A DNA stretch of 64,000 nucleotides from Thalassomonas viridans (GCF_000948985.2 NZ_CP059734.1:124001-188000), one strand, 5' to 3'. Shown: positions 51,907 to 62,162, counted from the stretch's first letter. Program-made: numbers and translations. Notes: a model not told the origin generated them from the letters alone.

Positions 51907-53313
51907 ATGATGTTAAAAGTTTTTCGAGCCGGAGCTATTGCACTGACAATATCCACATTATTGTTACCTGAAAGTGTGATAGCAGCTAAAGACTTGCTCC
52001 GGGTGCCTCCGGGAGAGCAACCAATTCTGAGGAGCATTCAAGCAGAGGTTAGTGCTGAGCATATTAAACGAACGGTGACTAAATTAGTTGGTTTTGGCAC
52101 CCGTCATACCCTGTCGGAAACTGAATCGGATACGCGCGGTATAGGTGCTGCAAGACGCTGGATAAAAAGTGAGTTTGAGCAGATTTCGGCTCAGTGTGGT
52201 GGTTGTTTGCAAGTGATCGAGCAGAAACAAACTTTTTCCGGTCATAAACGTATTCCGCAGCCAACAGAAGTCGTTAATATTGTTGCTATTCAGCGGGGCA
52301 CTTTAGACCCTAACCGTTATGTCATCATGAGCGGTGATATAGATTCAAGGGTAACAGATCCCTTAGACGCAACCAGTGATTCCCCTGGTGCGAATGATAA
52401 TGCGTCAGGTGTCGCCGGAGTGCTTGAAGCTGCCCGCGTACTTTCTCAGCATAAATTCGCGGGTAGTATTGTTTATGCAGCCCTATCGGGAGAAGAACAG
52501 GGGTTGTTCGGGGGAAAAATTATGGCGAGCATAGCGAAGAAAGAAGGCTGGCGTGTTGAAGCGGTTATTAATAACGACATGATAGGTAATATTTCCGGTA
52601 TCAATGGTGTGATTAATAATGCTACGGCGCGGGTCTTTTCTGAAGGCACCCGTTTTGTCGAAACGGCTGAGGAAGCACGTAAACGCCGTTTTACCGGTGG
52701 GGAGGTAGACTCTCCTTCTCGTAACGTCGCCCGATATATTGACAAAATTGCCGATAATTATATCCCCAACCTTGATGTGATGATGGTTTACCGGCTTGAT
52801 CGCTTTGGCCGTGGCGGCCATCACCGGCCTTTTAATGAAGAAGGCTTCCCCGGGGTGCGGATAATGGAAACAAATGAACATTACGATCGCCAACATCAAG
52901 ATTTGCGCAGTGAAAACGGCCGTCAATTCGGTGATGTGCTTTCCGGGGTCGACTTTGCCTATAACGCCAAGCTGACGTCATTAAATGCCGTTACCCTGGC
53001 ATCTATGGCATGGGCGCCGCCGCCACCGGCTGAAACGAGCATTTCCGGTGCAGTAAGAGCTTCAACAACACTGAGTTGGCAACGGCCGCAAGGTAAAATG
53101 GCTGATAATTTGGCCGGCTATCGGCTTTATTGGCGTTTAACTACAGAGCCAACCTGGACCCGCAGCCAATATGTTGGTGATGTGACTGAATTTGAACTGA
53201 AGAATATCGTTATCGACAATTATTTCTTTGGCGTCAGCAGTGTTTCCAAAGATGGTTTTGAAAGCCCGGTTGTTTTCCCTGGTCCTGCCGGGTCTTTTGG
53301 TGGTTATCAGTAA
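51907..53313 (+). CDS. Secreted M28-family metallopeptidase with C-terminal fibronectin-like domain
   Basis: 468 aa, signal peptide (AGAIALTISTLLLPESVIA|AKD). Zinc-peptidase motifs: PGANDNASG (bridging Asp), LSGEEQGLFGG (catalytic Glu-Glu), INNDMIGN (Asp ligand) and TNEHYDRQHQ (His ligand). The first ligand position, normally H-x-D in a GHxD motif, is Asp144 in SGDIDSR. Residues about 375-468 form a beta-sandwich (GYRLYWRLTTEPTWTRSQYV) like FnIII. Probably cleaves peptides or removes N-terminal residues in the periplasm or outside the cell. Followed by a strong terminator. Confidence 0.88.
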   Translation: MMLKVFRAGAIALTISTLLLPESVIAAKDLLRVPPGEQPILRSIQAEVSAEHIKRTVTKLVGFGTRHTLSETESDTRGIGAARRWIKSEFEQISAQCGGCLQVIEQKQTFSGHKRIPQPTEVVNIVAIQRGTLDPNRYVIMSGDIDSRVTDPLDATSDSPGANDNASGVAGVLEAARVLSQHKFAGSIVYAALSGEEQGLFGGKIMASIAKKEGWRVEAVINNDMIGNISGINGVINNATARVFSEGTRFVETAEEARKRRFTGGEVDSPSRNVARYIDKIADNYIPNLDVMMVYRLDRFGRGGHHRPFNEEGFPGVRIMETNEHYDRQHQDLRSENGRQFGDVLSGVDFAYNAKLTSLNAVTLASMAWAPPPPAETSISGAVRASTTLSWQRPQGKMADNLAGYRLYWRLTTEPTWTRSQYVGDVTEFELKNIVIDNYFFGVSSVSKDGFESPVVFPGPAGSFGGYQ

Positions 53314-53372
53314 TAGTTTGAAATGTTCTGTTTGTTGATGAAAAGTGCTCACAGGCGCTTCAGGTTAGTGAC

Positions 53373-53408
53373 AAACCCCGCTTTTTTAAGCGGGGTTTTC
53401 TTTTTAAA
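53373..53408 (+). terminator. Rho-independent terminator after the M28 peptidase
   Basis: AAACCCCGCTT and AAGCGGGGTTT pair perfectly (11 bp, 4-base loop), followed by a T-rich run (TTTTCTTTTT overall). Confidence 0.92.
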
Positions 53409-53511
53409 GCATCCGAAGGTTGTGATTGCGACTTTTGACCTGTTTTTATCCATATTGGCTCAAAATGGGAAGTCTATACCGGCATAAAACCTATACTCGA
53501 ACGTTATTTAA

Positions 53512-53530
53512 AAAAATGATGACAATTATC
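53512..53530. promoter_or_regulatory. Fur-like box before the second TonB receptor
   Basis: AAAAATGATGACAATTATC matches GATAATGATAATCATTATC at 14 of 19 positions. It lies 63 bases before the receptor start. No Zur-like core is seen here, unlike at the first receptor. Confidence 0.45.
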
Positions 53531-53592
53531 CTGAAAAAACAACTAGGATAAAAAAGGAACAAAGGAAGGGAGTGTAATAAAGGAATATAGTA

Positions 53593-55647
53593 ATGAACAA
53601 AACCAAGCTATCAGCTCTAGTGCTTCTCGCCATTGGCGACGCCGTTCAAGCGCATGAAAGAAACAAGCAAGCAGAGGTTGAGGAGCATGAAAATATCATC
53701 GTATATGGTCGTCAGATGGACCAGTTCGGTGAAACCATTTCCATTTCTCAAGGTTCAATTTCTCAGGGAGAGATCGAACAGCGCCCGGTGTTGCGCTCAG
53801 GTGAAATATTAGAGTTTGTCCCGGGAATGGTTGTTACCCAACACAGTGGTTCGGGTAAAGCCAATCAGTATTTTTTACGCGGTTTCAACCTGGATCACGG
53901 TACCGATTTTAAAACCACTATCGACAACATGCCGGTGAATATGCGTACTCACGGCCACGGGCAGGGTTACACTGATCTGAGCTTTATTACCCCGGAGTTT
54001 GTCCAGCGCATTGATTACCAAAAAGGCCCCTATCACGCCGAAGACGGTGACTTCTCTACCGCAGGTTCAGCCAATTTTGTTGTTGCCGACGTATTTAACA
54101 AGTCCCTGATACAGCTTGAAGCGGGAGAAGATAATTATTTCCGCAGCGTTTTTGCCCATAACATCAGGCTTGGTGACAATAATCTGTTATTGGGCTGGGA
54201 ACATCATAAATATCATGGCCCCTGGACCGATATCAATGAAGATGCCGGAAAAGACAACCTGCTAATAAAGTATGCCGGTAAAAATAACCAGGCACGTTAT
54301 TCCGTTACCTTTATGGGATACGACAACGAATGGAATGCAGCCGATCAAATCCCGGACAGGGCAGTTAAACAAGGCTTGATAGATGCTTTGGGTTCACTGG
54401 ACACCGGCACCGGCGGCGAAGTCAGCCGATACAGCTTGTCATTCCAGTATGACAATGGCGATTGGATGCTGGATGGCTATACCATTACCTCCAAGTTGGA
54501 TCTATTCTCAAATTTCACCTATTTCCTCGACGATCCGGTAAACGGCGACCAATTTCAGCAGGTCGATGACAGGAAAATATACGGCGGTCAGCTCGGTCGT
54601 CGATTTGACACCGCCCAGGGTAACAACCACATTCACCATAATGTTGGCGTTCAGGTACGCTACGACGATATAGATACCGTAGGTTTATATAAAACCGTCA
54701 ACAGACAACAAATTGCCACAACCAGGCAAGACAGTGTTGAAGAATATTCCATCAGCCTGTTTTGGGAGGGCGAAATGGACTTAACCAATGCCCTGTCTGT
54801 TAATCTGGGCGCCCGTTATGATTTCCTGGACGTCGATGTCGACAGTAATGTCCAGGTTAATAGCGGCACAGACAATGACGGGCTGTTCAGCCTCAAGGGC
54901 GGATTACAGTACCTGGTTGACAACAGCTGGATGGGTTATTTCAACATTGGCCAGTCTTTCCACTCAAACGATGCCCGCGGCGCAACTATCACTGTAGATC
55001 CCAATAACGGTGAAGCAGCGGATCCTGTCGACCTCATGGTTAGGGGTGAAGGGGCTGAACTGGGCCTGCGTTTTATTGATACCGGCCGCATGAATTTGTC
55101 CTTTGGCTTATGGATATTGGAGCTGGACTCAGAGTTGTTGTTCGTCGGTGATGCGGGCAATACGGAAGCCGGCAGGGCTTCGCGCCGTAAAGGTGTAGAG
55201 TTTACCGGCTATTACTGGTTTGACGATGCCTTCAGCGCAGACCTTGAGCTGGCCTGGTCAAGAGCCAGATTCACCCAAGATGCAATAGGCGAAGGTGATC
55301 GCGTCGAAGGCGCCCTGCCCTTTGTCGCCAGCCTCGGGTTAACCTGGAGCCCGAACCAACACTGGCGCACCAGCTTTAGGTTAAGACACTTCGGTAAACG
55401 CACCCTTGACAGTTTCGACCAGATGAAATCTGGCACCTTTACCGTGGCGAATGCCTCAGTTACCTATAGCGTCGGCAAGTGGCAGGCGGATATTGAAGTG
55501 TTAAACCTGTTCGACAGCAAGGATCACGATATTGATTACTTTTATGAGTCAAGGCTAGCAGACGAGCCTGCCGAAGGTATTGAAGACAACCACTATCACC
55601 CGATTGAGCCAAGAACCATGCGTTTCCAGCTCCGTTACACATTCTAA
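53593..55647 (+). CDS. TonB-dependent receptor
   Basis: 684 aa, signal peptide MNKTKLSALVLLAIGDAVQA. TonB-box-like ENIIVYGRQ, plug motifs RSGEILEFVPGMVV, YFLRGFNLDHGTD and RIDYQKGPYHAEDGDFSTAG, then a 22-strand barrel with the C-terminal VEVLNLFDSKDHDIDYFYES (in parts) and final Phe. The plug has the His-rich loop NMRTHGHGQGYTDLS. Ligand unknown: the loop and the Fur-like box allow iron, copper or another chelate. It stands alone, with no transport partner next to it. Confidence 0.88.
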   Translation: MNKTKLSALVLLAIGDAVQAHERNKQAEVEEHENIIVYGRQMDQFGETISISQGSISQGEIEQRPVLRSGEILEFVPGMVVTQHSGSGKANQYFLRGFNLDHGTDFKTTIDNMPVNMRTHGHGQGYTDLSFITPEFVQRIDYQKGPYHAEDGDFSTAGSANFVVADVFNKSLIQLEAGEDNYFRSVFAHNIRLGDNNLLLGWEHHKYHGPWTDINEDAGKDNLLIKYAGKNNQARYSVTFMGYDNEWNAADQIPDRAVKQGLIDALGSLDTGTGGEVSRYSLSFQYDNGDWMLDGYTITSKLDLFSNFTYFLDDPVNGDQFQQVDDRKIYGGQLGRRFDTAQGNNHIHHNVGVQVRYDDIDTVGLYKTVNRQQIATTRQDSVEEYSISLFWEGEMDLTNALSVNLGARYDFLDVDVDSNVQVNSGTDNDGLFSLKGGLQYLVDNSWMGYFNIGQSFHSNDARGATITVDPNNGEAADPVDLMVRGEGAELGLRFIDTGRMNLSFGLWILELDSELLFVGDAGNTEAGRASRRKGVEFTGYYWFDDAFSADLELAWSRARFTQDAIGEGDRVEGALPFVASLGLTWSPNQHWRTSFRLRHFGKRTLDSFDQMKSGTFTVANASVTYSVGKWQADIEVLNLFDSKDHDIDYFYESRLADEPAEGIEDNHYHPIEPRTMRFQLRYTF

Positions 55648-55812
55648 CCGGGATATAGTTTTTCTCGGGTATTTATTCTTTCTAGTCACCCTGCAGCGCC
55701 CACGGGCGCCTTTATGCTCAGGGTGAGGGGGAACTCAGTCAAAGAACCCAGCAAAGCTGGGTTAGATCTAGCCGCAGGCAAGAGGTTTAGATTCACCGAT
55801 GACACTTCTTCG

Positions 55813-57096
55813 TTAATTTTCAGGACAAAAATCAATTTCAATGGTAAAGGTTTTATCTGCCGGTTGTATTTGTAGTTTCCAGCCATATAGCCCGGTTAAG
55901 TTTTTTATCAGTTTCAGCCCGAGGCCAAAACCTAAGTCATTGTTGCCTGTTTCGCAATTAGTGTTGGCATCGGAGCTGATATGAGTGCTATTGACCACTT
56001 TGACCTTAGTGCCTGACTGCACAATAGACACTTTCCCTTCGTAGGTGTGTTGAAAAGCGTTGCGGATCAGGTTCATGATCACCACCCGGGCCGGGGTAAG
56101 AGGTAAGCCGGTTGTCATCTCTTGCGTCTGTATGTTTAATTCGATATCCCTGCCCTGGATCAAATAATTCAGGTCATCGGTAATATCCTGCACCAGGCGG
56201 GTTAAATTCACCTGCTCTAGGGGAATATCGCCGGTTTCATTCTGGCTTAACCATAAAAAAGTCTCAGTTAATTCGGTCATGGTTTTTACCGCTTCGTCAA
56301 TTCTGCCAACCACTTGTTGTGGACGGCTGTCAACGCCGGCAAGCAGGCGTTTAAGCAGGTCGATATTACTGCGGCATACCGCAATAGGCGTGCGCAATTC
56401 ATGGCTGGCATGTTGTAAAAACTCCTGCTCTTTAACCAGGGCTTGCCTATGTTTGGCTATACTGGTTGCCAGGGTATTTGATATTTCATTTAGCTCGCTA
56501 TATTTGTATTTGGGAAAATTGGCAATATCGTTTTTTTCCGCTATTTCCAATGCCCATTTTCTCAGGCGTTCTATTGGCCTTACCATAGTATTGAGGACGA
56601 TATACATCAGCAGGGCAACGGTTATTGCTACCAGCGAGCCGCCGATCAGGCCCCACCAGTACATTCTTAATTGCAAACCGAAGATGGCTAAGCCTTTATG
56701 GCGTTTGTCTAGCTTTTTGGCGACGTACAACTGGCTGTTTGCGGCATTTTCTGTTTTTAGCACGAAATAAACGGCGGGTGGTGCTTTAAATCTTTTGTGC
56801 CTTACCGCCTTTCTGGTCATTTCGCCACTTTCCTGGGGCCAGCGCTTCATGGTTTTTAGGAACACTTCGGGCAATAACGCTTTTGTCGGGCAAACAATAA
56901 TATCTAAGGTTGTGGTGCAAGTATTGGCCAGATGCGGCGTTGTCCGGGCAGCGTCTGTCAGCAGTGTGCTCATGGTGGTATGAATGCCGCTGCGGTAAAA
57001 ATTTACCGACAGTTTAAACACCAATGAGGCTATCACCAGGCCGACGATAATGCTGGCGGCCATAAAGTAGAGCTTGAGGTTAGATCTAATTTTCAT
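55813..57096 (-). CDS. Sensor histidine kinase of the RND operon
   Basis: 427 aa: helix near 10-30, periplasmic part of about 110 residues with two Cys (NTCTTTLDIIVCPTKA), second helix near 148-170, HAMP, H-box ASHELRTPIAVCRS, N-box NLIRNAFQHTYEG, and glycine box GFGLGLKLIKNLTG. The D-box is unusual: no DxGxG is evident, the sequence passing from a short beta region to NCETGNNDLGFGLGLK. It overlaps the regulator gene by 11 bases and is the last gene of the efflux operon. Confidence 0.87.
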   Translation of the reverse strand: MKIRSNLKLYFMAASIIVGLVIASLVFKLSVNFYRSGIHTTMSTLLTDAARTTPHLANTCTTTLDIIVCPTKALLPEVFLKTMKRWPQESGEMTRKAVRHKRFKAPPAVYFVLKTENAANSQLYVAKKLDKRHKGLAIFGLQLRMYWWGLIGGSLVAITVALLMYIVLNTMVRPIERLRKWALEIAEKNDIANFPKYKYSELNEISNTLATSIAKHRQALVKEQEFLQHASHELRTPIAVCRSNIDLLKRLLAGVDSRPQQVVGRIDEAVKTMTELTETFLWLSQNETGDIPLEQVNLTRLVQDITDDLNYLIQGRDIELNIQTQEMTTGLPLTPARVVIMNLIRNAFQHTYEGKVSIVQSGTKVKVVNSTHISSDANTNCETGNNDLGFGLGLKLIKNLTGLYGWKLQIQPADKTFTIEIDFCPEN

Positions 57097-57760
57097 CCGG
57101 TTCTCTTATCACATATCCCAGGGCCGGAATAGTGTGCAGCAGGGCATCTGCCCCTTTGTCTTTGATTTCTTTGCGCAGGTTATGGATATGCACTTTTAAA
57201 CTGTTTAACTCGGGAATATTGTCTCCCCAAACCTGTTCCATCAGGCAGCTTCTTTCTACCGGCGCGGGGCTGGCTTTCATCAGGCAGCTGAGCAGTTTAA
57301 AGCTCAAGGGAGACAGCTTTAATACCTGACCGTCTCTTTTGACAATATGGCTGTTGATGTCTATTTCCAAACCGGCCACCCGATACCGGGTGGCCTGGCT
57401 GCTTACCCTGCCCGACAGGGCTTTTACCCGAGCCACCAGTTCGTCCATGGCAAAGGGTTTTACCAGGTAATCGTCTGCGCCCATTTCAAAGCCGGTCAGC
57501 TTTTCTTCCAGGCGGCCTTTGGCGGTGAGCATAATTACCGGGATCTTGTTGCCCTGCTGGCGCAGTTGTTTGCACACCTCATAACCGCTGAGTTTGGGCA
57601 GGTTAATGTCCAGCACCAGTACCTGGTAATGGTTGGCGGCAAGCAGGTTCAGGGCGGCGACACCATTGTCTATGTGGTCGCATATTATTCCGTCCAGCTC
57701 TAAATAATCGACTATCGCCGCTGCCAGGTTTTTGTCGTCTTCAACCAGGAGTATTTTCAT
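57086..57760 (-). CDS. Response regulator of the RND operon (OmpR family)
   Basis: 224 aa. Receiver with Glu7/Asp8/Asp9, phosphorylation site Asp51 in VLDINLPKLSG, MLTAKGR and YLVKPF; winged-helix DNA-binding part ending LNSLKVHIHNLRKEI and IPALGYVIR. Lies 15 bases downstream of the pump gene and overlaps the kinase gene, so efflux and its regulation are in one transcript. Probably activates the operon in response to a compound met in the periplasm. Confidence 0.9.
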   Translation of the reverse strand: MKILLVEDDKNLAAAIVDYLELDGIICDHIDNGVAALNLLAANHYQVLVLDINLPKLSGYEVCKQLRQQGNKIPVIMLTAKGRLEEKLTGFEMGADDYLVKPFAMDELVARVKALSGRVSSQATRYRVAGLEIDINSHIVKRDGQVLKLSPLSFKLLSCLMKASPAPVERSCLMEQVWGDNIPELNSLKVHIHNLRKEIKDKGADALLHTIPALGYVIREPDEN

Positions 57761-57775
57761 TACAGGTTACAACCG

Positions 57776-60700
57776 TTAATTTAATTGCAGTTCAGCATGT
57801 TTTTGTCCGCCTTGCAAAAACCTTGTTACTTTTTCTGCCAGCAGGTAATTCACCGGCACTAAAAACAGGGTGATGAAGGTGGCGAACAGAATGCCAAAAC
57901 CGAGGGATACCGCCATAGGGATCATAAACTGGGCCTGGGTGGACTGCTCAAACAATAACGGCATTAAACCGATAAAGGTGGTTAAGCTGGTCAGCATTAC
58001 CGGCCGGAAACGGGCTGCGCCTGCGGTTAATACCGCTTCCATCAGGCCGTTGTTGTCGTCACGTTTTTTGTTGATAAAATCCACCAGCACCAGGGAGTCA
58101 TTTACCACTACGCCGATCAGCGCCAGCATGCCCAGCAGGCTCATAATGGTTAATTCCATGCCCATCAGCCAATGTCCGGCAACACTGCCGATCATGCCGA
58201 AAGGGATCACGCTCATAACAATAAGCGGCTGGCTATAAGATTTAAAGGGAATGGCAAGCAAGCCATAAATGACAAAAAGTACCAGCAATAGCGCCCATGA
58301 CAGTGAGCCCATAGATTCACGCTGCTCTTTCATTTCCCCTTCCAGAGTGAAGCTTACGCCGGGGTATTTCGTCATAATTTCTTGCAGGTTTTGCTGCAAG
58401 TCGCGCTGGAACACCGTCATGTTCACTTTATCTTTTTCGATATCTGCAGTCACGTTTACGGTGCGGTAGCGGTCGATGCGGCGTATGGTTGACGGGCTTT
58501 TGCCGGGAATTAAGCTTGCCACATGGGATAAAGGCACCAGGTTGCCGTTATTGGTCTGGATCAGCTGGCTTTTAAGCTCCGCCAGAGATTGCCTTTCTTC
58601 AAGGGGCAGGCGCACGATGACACGGACATCGTCCCGGCCACGCTGGATACGCTGCACGTCAACGCCGAAATAGGCGCTTCTTACCTGGCGTGAAACCTCC
58701 AGCCGGGTCAGCCCCAGGGCCTTGCCGCTGCTGGTAAGTTCTATCTGCAATTCTTCTTTGCCGTCGGAAAGGGAGTCGGTCACGTCGAATACCGACTCGA
58801 ACGAGTTCAGGTAGTCTTTAACGGCGATAGAAGCAGCATCCAAACGTTCAAGGGAGGTGGCCGAGAGCTGCACATCGATAGGGTCTGACGAGCGCCCTAT
58901 TTCTGCCCGGTAACTTAAGGCTTCTGCGCCGGGCACAGGTCCGATTAAACGCCGCCATTCCTGCACTAACTGTCGGGAGGAAACATCTATTTTTCTGTCC
59001 TGGGGCGGGGTTAATTCAATACGCACGCCGCCGAGATGGGATACCCCGCTGCGGCCGCCGGTAAAGGCAAGCACGTTTTGTACTACGCTTTGCCCGCTTT
59101 CTGTATCGGTATATTTCTCCCTCAATAACTCGGCTTTGTCCGCCATATCTATGATGACTTTATTGGTTACGTCAAAGGGCGTACCTGTTGGCATGGTTAA
59201 GTTTAGCCTGATGGTTTCGCTTGGAATGCGCGGGAAAAAGATAAACTTGGTCCAGCCGGAAGCGATCAGCGCTATCATAATGGCAAAGATGCAGATAAAG
59301 GTGCTGACTACTGTCAGTTTATGGTTTAACGCCACCCTAAGCGCCGGTTGATAATACTTTAAAATCGCCCGCTCGAAGCCGTCGGCAAAGTTTTGCTGAA
59401 AGCGCTCAAACTTGCCCTGTGTGCTTTTTTCGCCGCGCAGTTTTAAGTATTTCAGGTGGGCGGGTAAGACAAATTTAGACTCCACCAAAGAGAATAACAA
59501 TACCGGGATTACGACAATCGGGATTTGCAGGAACAGATTACTCCTGGCCCCTTCGATAAAGGCCAGCGGTAAAAATGCGGCTACTGTGGTGAGAATGCCG
59601 AAGGTCACCGGGGTTGCCACTTCCCGGGTGCCGTTGATTGCCGCCTGCTCTCCCGACTCGGCGGTTTTTAAATGGCTGTAGACATTCTCTCCCGTAACTA
59701 TGGCATCGTCTACCACTATGCCCAGCACCAGGATAAAACCAAACAGGCTTAAAATATTGATGGTGGCGCCGAATAAAGGCATGGCCAGGAAGGCGCCCAT
59801 AAAGGATATCGGAATACCGATAAACACCCACAGGGCAATGGAAGGACGCAAGAAAAGCGTTAACAGCGCCAGCACCAATACGCCCCCCTGAATGGCATTG
59901 GTGGTTAAAATTGCCAGGCGGTCTTTAACGATTTGCGAGTCGTCGTCCCAATAGCTGAGCTTGTAGCCGTCAGGCAAGCCGGCCTGTTTGCCCTGGATAT
60001 AGTTTCTGACTTTCTCTGCCACTTCTATGGCGCTTTGCTGGCCGATGCGGTAAACGTCGATAAACACCGCAGGCTCGCCGTTAAAGCGGGTGCGCACGGG
60101 ATTTTCTTCAAAGGCATCACGGATTTCGGCGATATCTTTTAGCAGCACGAACGAACCGTCATGGTTCTGCCGGATCACTATGTGGGTAAAGTCATCCTTG
60201 CGGTAGCCCTGCCCTTTGGAGCGGATTAAAATATCTCCCCCCTGCGTCCTGAGATTGCCGGAAGAAACGTCAACACTGCTGCGGTTGATAATGGCGGCGA
60301 CTTCATCCAGGGTAATGCCGTACTGGCGCAGTTTGTCGCGGGAGATTTCTACGGTGATTTCATAATCCCGGGTGCCGCTCAGCTCTAGCTGGGTGATGCC
60401 GGGAATACGCAGCAGGTCATTCCGGATCTGCTCGGCAAATTCCCGGGTTTCTTTTTCCGGGTGGATGCTGGAAACCGTTACCGCAATCACTTCGCGTATT
60501 CTTTGCGCCAGGGCGACCACAGGTTTTTCCGCATCGGCGGGAAAGGTATTGATGGCATCTACCCGGCTTTTGATGTCCGAGAGCAGCTGCCTGGGGTCAT
60601 AGCCGGTTTCCGCATAAACGGAAACCGAGGCGCTGCCTTCGGAAGAATTGCTGACGATTTTTTCTATGCCTTCAAGGTCTTGTACCGCCTCTTCAATTCT

Positions 60701-60892
60701 TATCGCTACCCCCTGCTCGACGTCTTCCGGGGTCGCGCCCCTTAAACTGACGGAAATGCTGATGCGGTCCGACTCGGTGGAAGGAAAAACTTCTACCGGG
60801 ATTTTACTGCTCAGGGAAAAGAGGCCGGCAATAACGATAGATATCATCAACAGATTCGCGGCAACGTGATTTTTGGTAAACCAGGCGATCAT
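57776..60892 (-). CDS. RND efflux pump, inner membrane permease (AcrB-like)
   Basis: 1038 aa, full length for the family. Twelve helices with two large periplasmic loops. Features: first-helix region MIAWFTKNHVAANLLMISIV, porter-domain motif PEDVEQGVAIRIEEAVQDL, and the helix-4 proton-relay aspartates in GIVVDDAIVTGENV. Uses the proton gradient to expel drugs, detergents or metals through the adaptor and channel encoded just upstream. Overlaps the adaptor gene by 4 bases. Confidence 0.93.
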   Translation of the reverse strand: MIAWFTKNHVAANLLMISIVIAGLFSLSSKIPVEVFPSTESDRISISVSLRGATPEDVEQGVAIRIEEAVQDLEGIEKIVSNSSEGSASVSVYAETGYDPRQLLSDIKSRVDAINTFPADAEKPVVALAQRIREVIAVTVSSIHPEKETREFAEQIRNDLLRIPGITQLELSGTRDYEITVEISRDKLRQYGITLDEVAAIINRSSVDVSSGNLRTQGGDILIRSKGQGYRKDDFTHIVIRQNHDGSFVLLKDIAEIRDAFEENPVRTRFNGEPAVFIDVYRIGQQSAIEVAEKVRNYIQGKQAGLPDGYKLSYWDDDSQIVKDRLAILTTNAIQGGVLVLALLTLFLRPSIALWVFIGIPISFMGAFLAMPLFGATINILSLFGFILVLGIVVDDAIVTGENVYSHLKTAESGEQAAINGTREVATPVTFGILTTVAAFLPLAFIEGARSNLFLQIPIVVIPVLLFSLVESKFVLPAHLKYLKLRGEKSTQGKFERFQQNFADGFERAILKYYQPALRVALNHKLTVVSTFICIFAIMIALIASGWTKFIFFPRIPSETIRLNLTMPTGTPFDVTNKVIIDMADKAELLREKYTDTESGQSVVQNVLAFTGGRSGVSHLGGVRIELTPPQDRKIDVSSRQLVQEWRRLIGPVPGAEALSYRAEIGRSSDPIDVQLSATSLERLDAASIAVKDYLNSFESVFDVTDSLSDGKEELQIELTSSGKALGLTRLEVSRQVRSAYFGVDVQRIQRGRDDVRVIVRLPLEERQSLAELKSQLIQTNNGNLVPLSHVASLIPGKSPSTIRRIDRYRTVNVTADIEKDKVNMTVFQRDLQQNLQEIMTKYPGVSFTLEGEMKEQRESMGSLSWALLLVLFVIYGLLAIPFKSYSQPLIVMSVIPFGMIGSVAGHWLMGMELTIMSLLGMLALIGVVVNDSLVLVDFINKKRDDNNGLMEAVLTAGAARFRPVMLTSLTTFIGLMPLLFEQSTQAQFMIPMAVSLGFGILFATFITLFLVPVNYLLAEKVTRFLQGGQKHAELQLN

Positions 60893-62154
60893 GACTTGGC
60901 TCCCCCGGCCCGGGCGGCGGCTATCGACTCTTGTTTATCTTTGTTTTTGCCTTTGCCTCTGTCTTTACCGGGGCGCTTTTTCGGCGAGCCGTCGGCATTT
61001 ACCAGGTTTACCCGGGTGCCCGAACTTACCATGCCCAGCGGCGTAGACACTAACATGCTGTTTACGGATAGCCCCCGGTCGATAATGGCCAGGTTGTCGT
61101 TTTGCCAGCGGATATGGATGTCGGTGCGCTTTAAGGCGTCATTCACCAGGGTATAGACATAACTTTCCTGGTAGATGGTATTTTTGTCTATTACTATGGC
61201 ATCGGTTAGCAACTTGCCGAAAATGGTGGCATTAACATACTGGCCTATTTTCACCGGTGACTGGTCTTTGCTGATGCTGAAGGGATCTTTAATCTCTGCG
61301 ACTACATAAAGCTGCTGGGAGTTTTGATCTATCGCCCCTTCGGTCCTGACAATTTGTCCTTGCCAGGTTTGGCTTTTGTATATGTCAGAGGTGAAGTTCA
61401 CCCGGATGTTTTGCTGCGAATAGCTGCCTTCGCGGAATTCTTCCGGCAAATCCAGCAAGGTCAGATCTTCGTTATTTACCGGCAGGCGAACCTCAACCAC
61501 GTCGGTGGCGTATATTTCCCCAAGCAGGCTATTGCCGGCAATCACCTGGCCGATATCCACCTGTTTTGACAATACCCGGCCATTATAGGGCGCTTTAATT
61601 TCGGTGCGCTCTAACGCAAGCAAAGCCTTGTTAAGCTCGGCCCTGGCAGCAGCCAGGTTGGCGGTGGCGTAGGCCAGCTGGGGTTTGCGCATTGCCAGTT
61701 CGTCGGGTTTTTCATCTTTGCGTAGCCGTTGCCAGTCTTCCAGAGCCTGCGTTCCCCTGGCCTGCTCTTCCTTAAGGGCCAGATCGGCGGCGGCAAGGGC
61801 TGCCCTGGCTATATCGACATTGGCCTGATAATCGCGGGCATCTACCGCCAGCAGGCGCTCGCCTTTATTAAAAAAGCCGCCTTCACGAAATTTCTCCGAA
61901 AGGTATACTACTTCTCCCGATACCTGGCTGATCAGGCTGGTTTGGGTTTTAGGCTGCACTACGCCGTAGCTGGCGAGCTTCACCTGAAAATCCTGGGGCG
62001 TGATTTGCGCCGCCGCCACGTTCATTTTGTTTTCCTGTCCCCGGTTGCGGCCCTCGGATTTCGGCGGATTATTGATAATGGCCATCACGGCCGCACTGGC
62101 AGCGAGCATAAGCACCGCCGGGATGATAATTTTTTTAAGCTTTTTCATATCCAT
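60889..62154 (-). CDS. RND efflux periplasmic adaptor (HlyD/MFP family)
   Basis: 421 aa, N-terminal anchor (IIIPAVLMLAASAAVMAII), lipoyl half motifs (VQPKTQTSLISQVSGEVVYL and IKAPYNGRVLSKQVDIGQVI, each in parts), an alpha-hairpin rich in Ala, Leu and Glu between them, and a beta-barrel with RLPVNNEDLTLLDLP. The C-terminal tail is strongly basic (KKRPGKDRGKGKNKDKQ), unusual for the family. Connects pump and outer membrane channel. Confidence 0.9.
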   Translation of the reverse strand: MDMKKLKKIIIPAVLMLAASAAVMAIINNPPKSEGRNRGQENKMNVAAAQITPQDFQVKLASYGVVQPKTQTSLISQVSGEVVYLSEKFREGGFFNKGERLLAVDARDYQANVDIARAALAAADLALKEEQARGTQALEDWQRLRKDEKPDELAMRKPQLAYATANLAAARAELNKALLALERTEIKAPYNGRVLSKQVDIGQVIAGNSLLGEIYATDVVEVRLPVNNEDLTLLDLPEEFREGSYSQQNIRVNFTSDIYKSQTWQGQIVRTEGAIDQNSQQLYVVAEIKDPFSISKDQSPVKIGQYVNATIFGKLLTDAIVIDKNTIYQESYVYTLVNDALKRTDIHIRWQNDNLAIIDRGLSVNSMLVSTPLGMVSSGTRVNLVNADGSPKKRPGKDRGKGKNKDKQESIAAARAGGAKS

Positions 62155-62162
62155 TTTTTATC

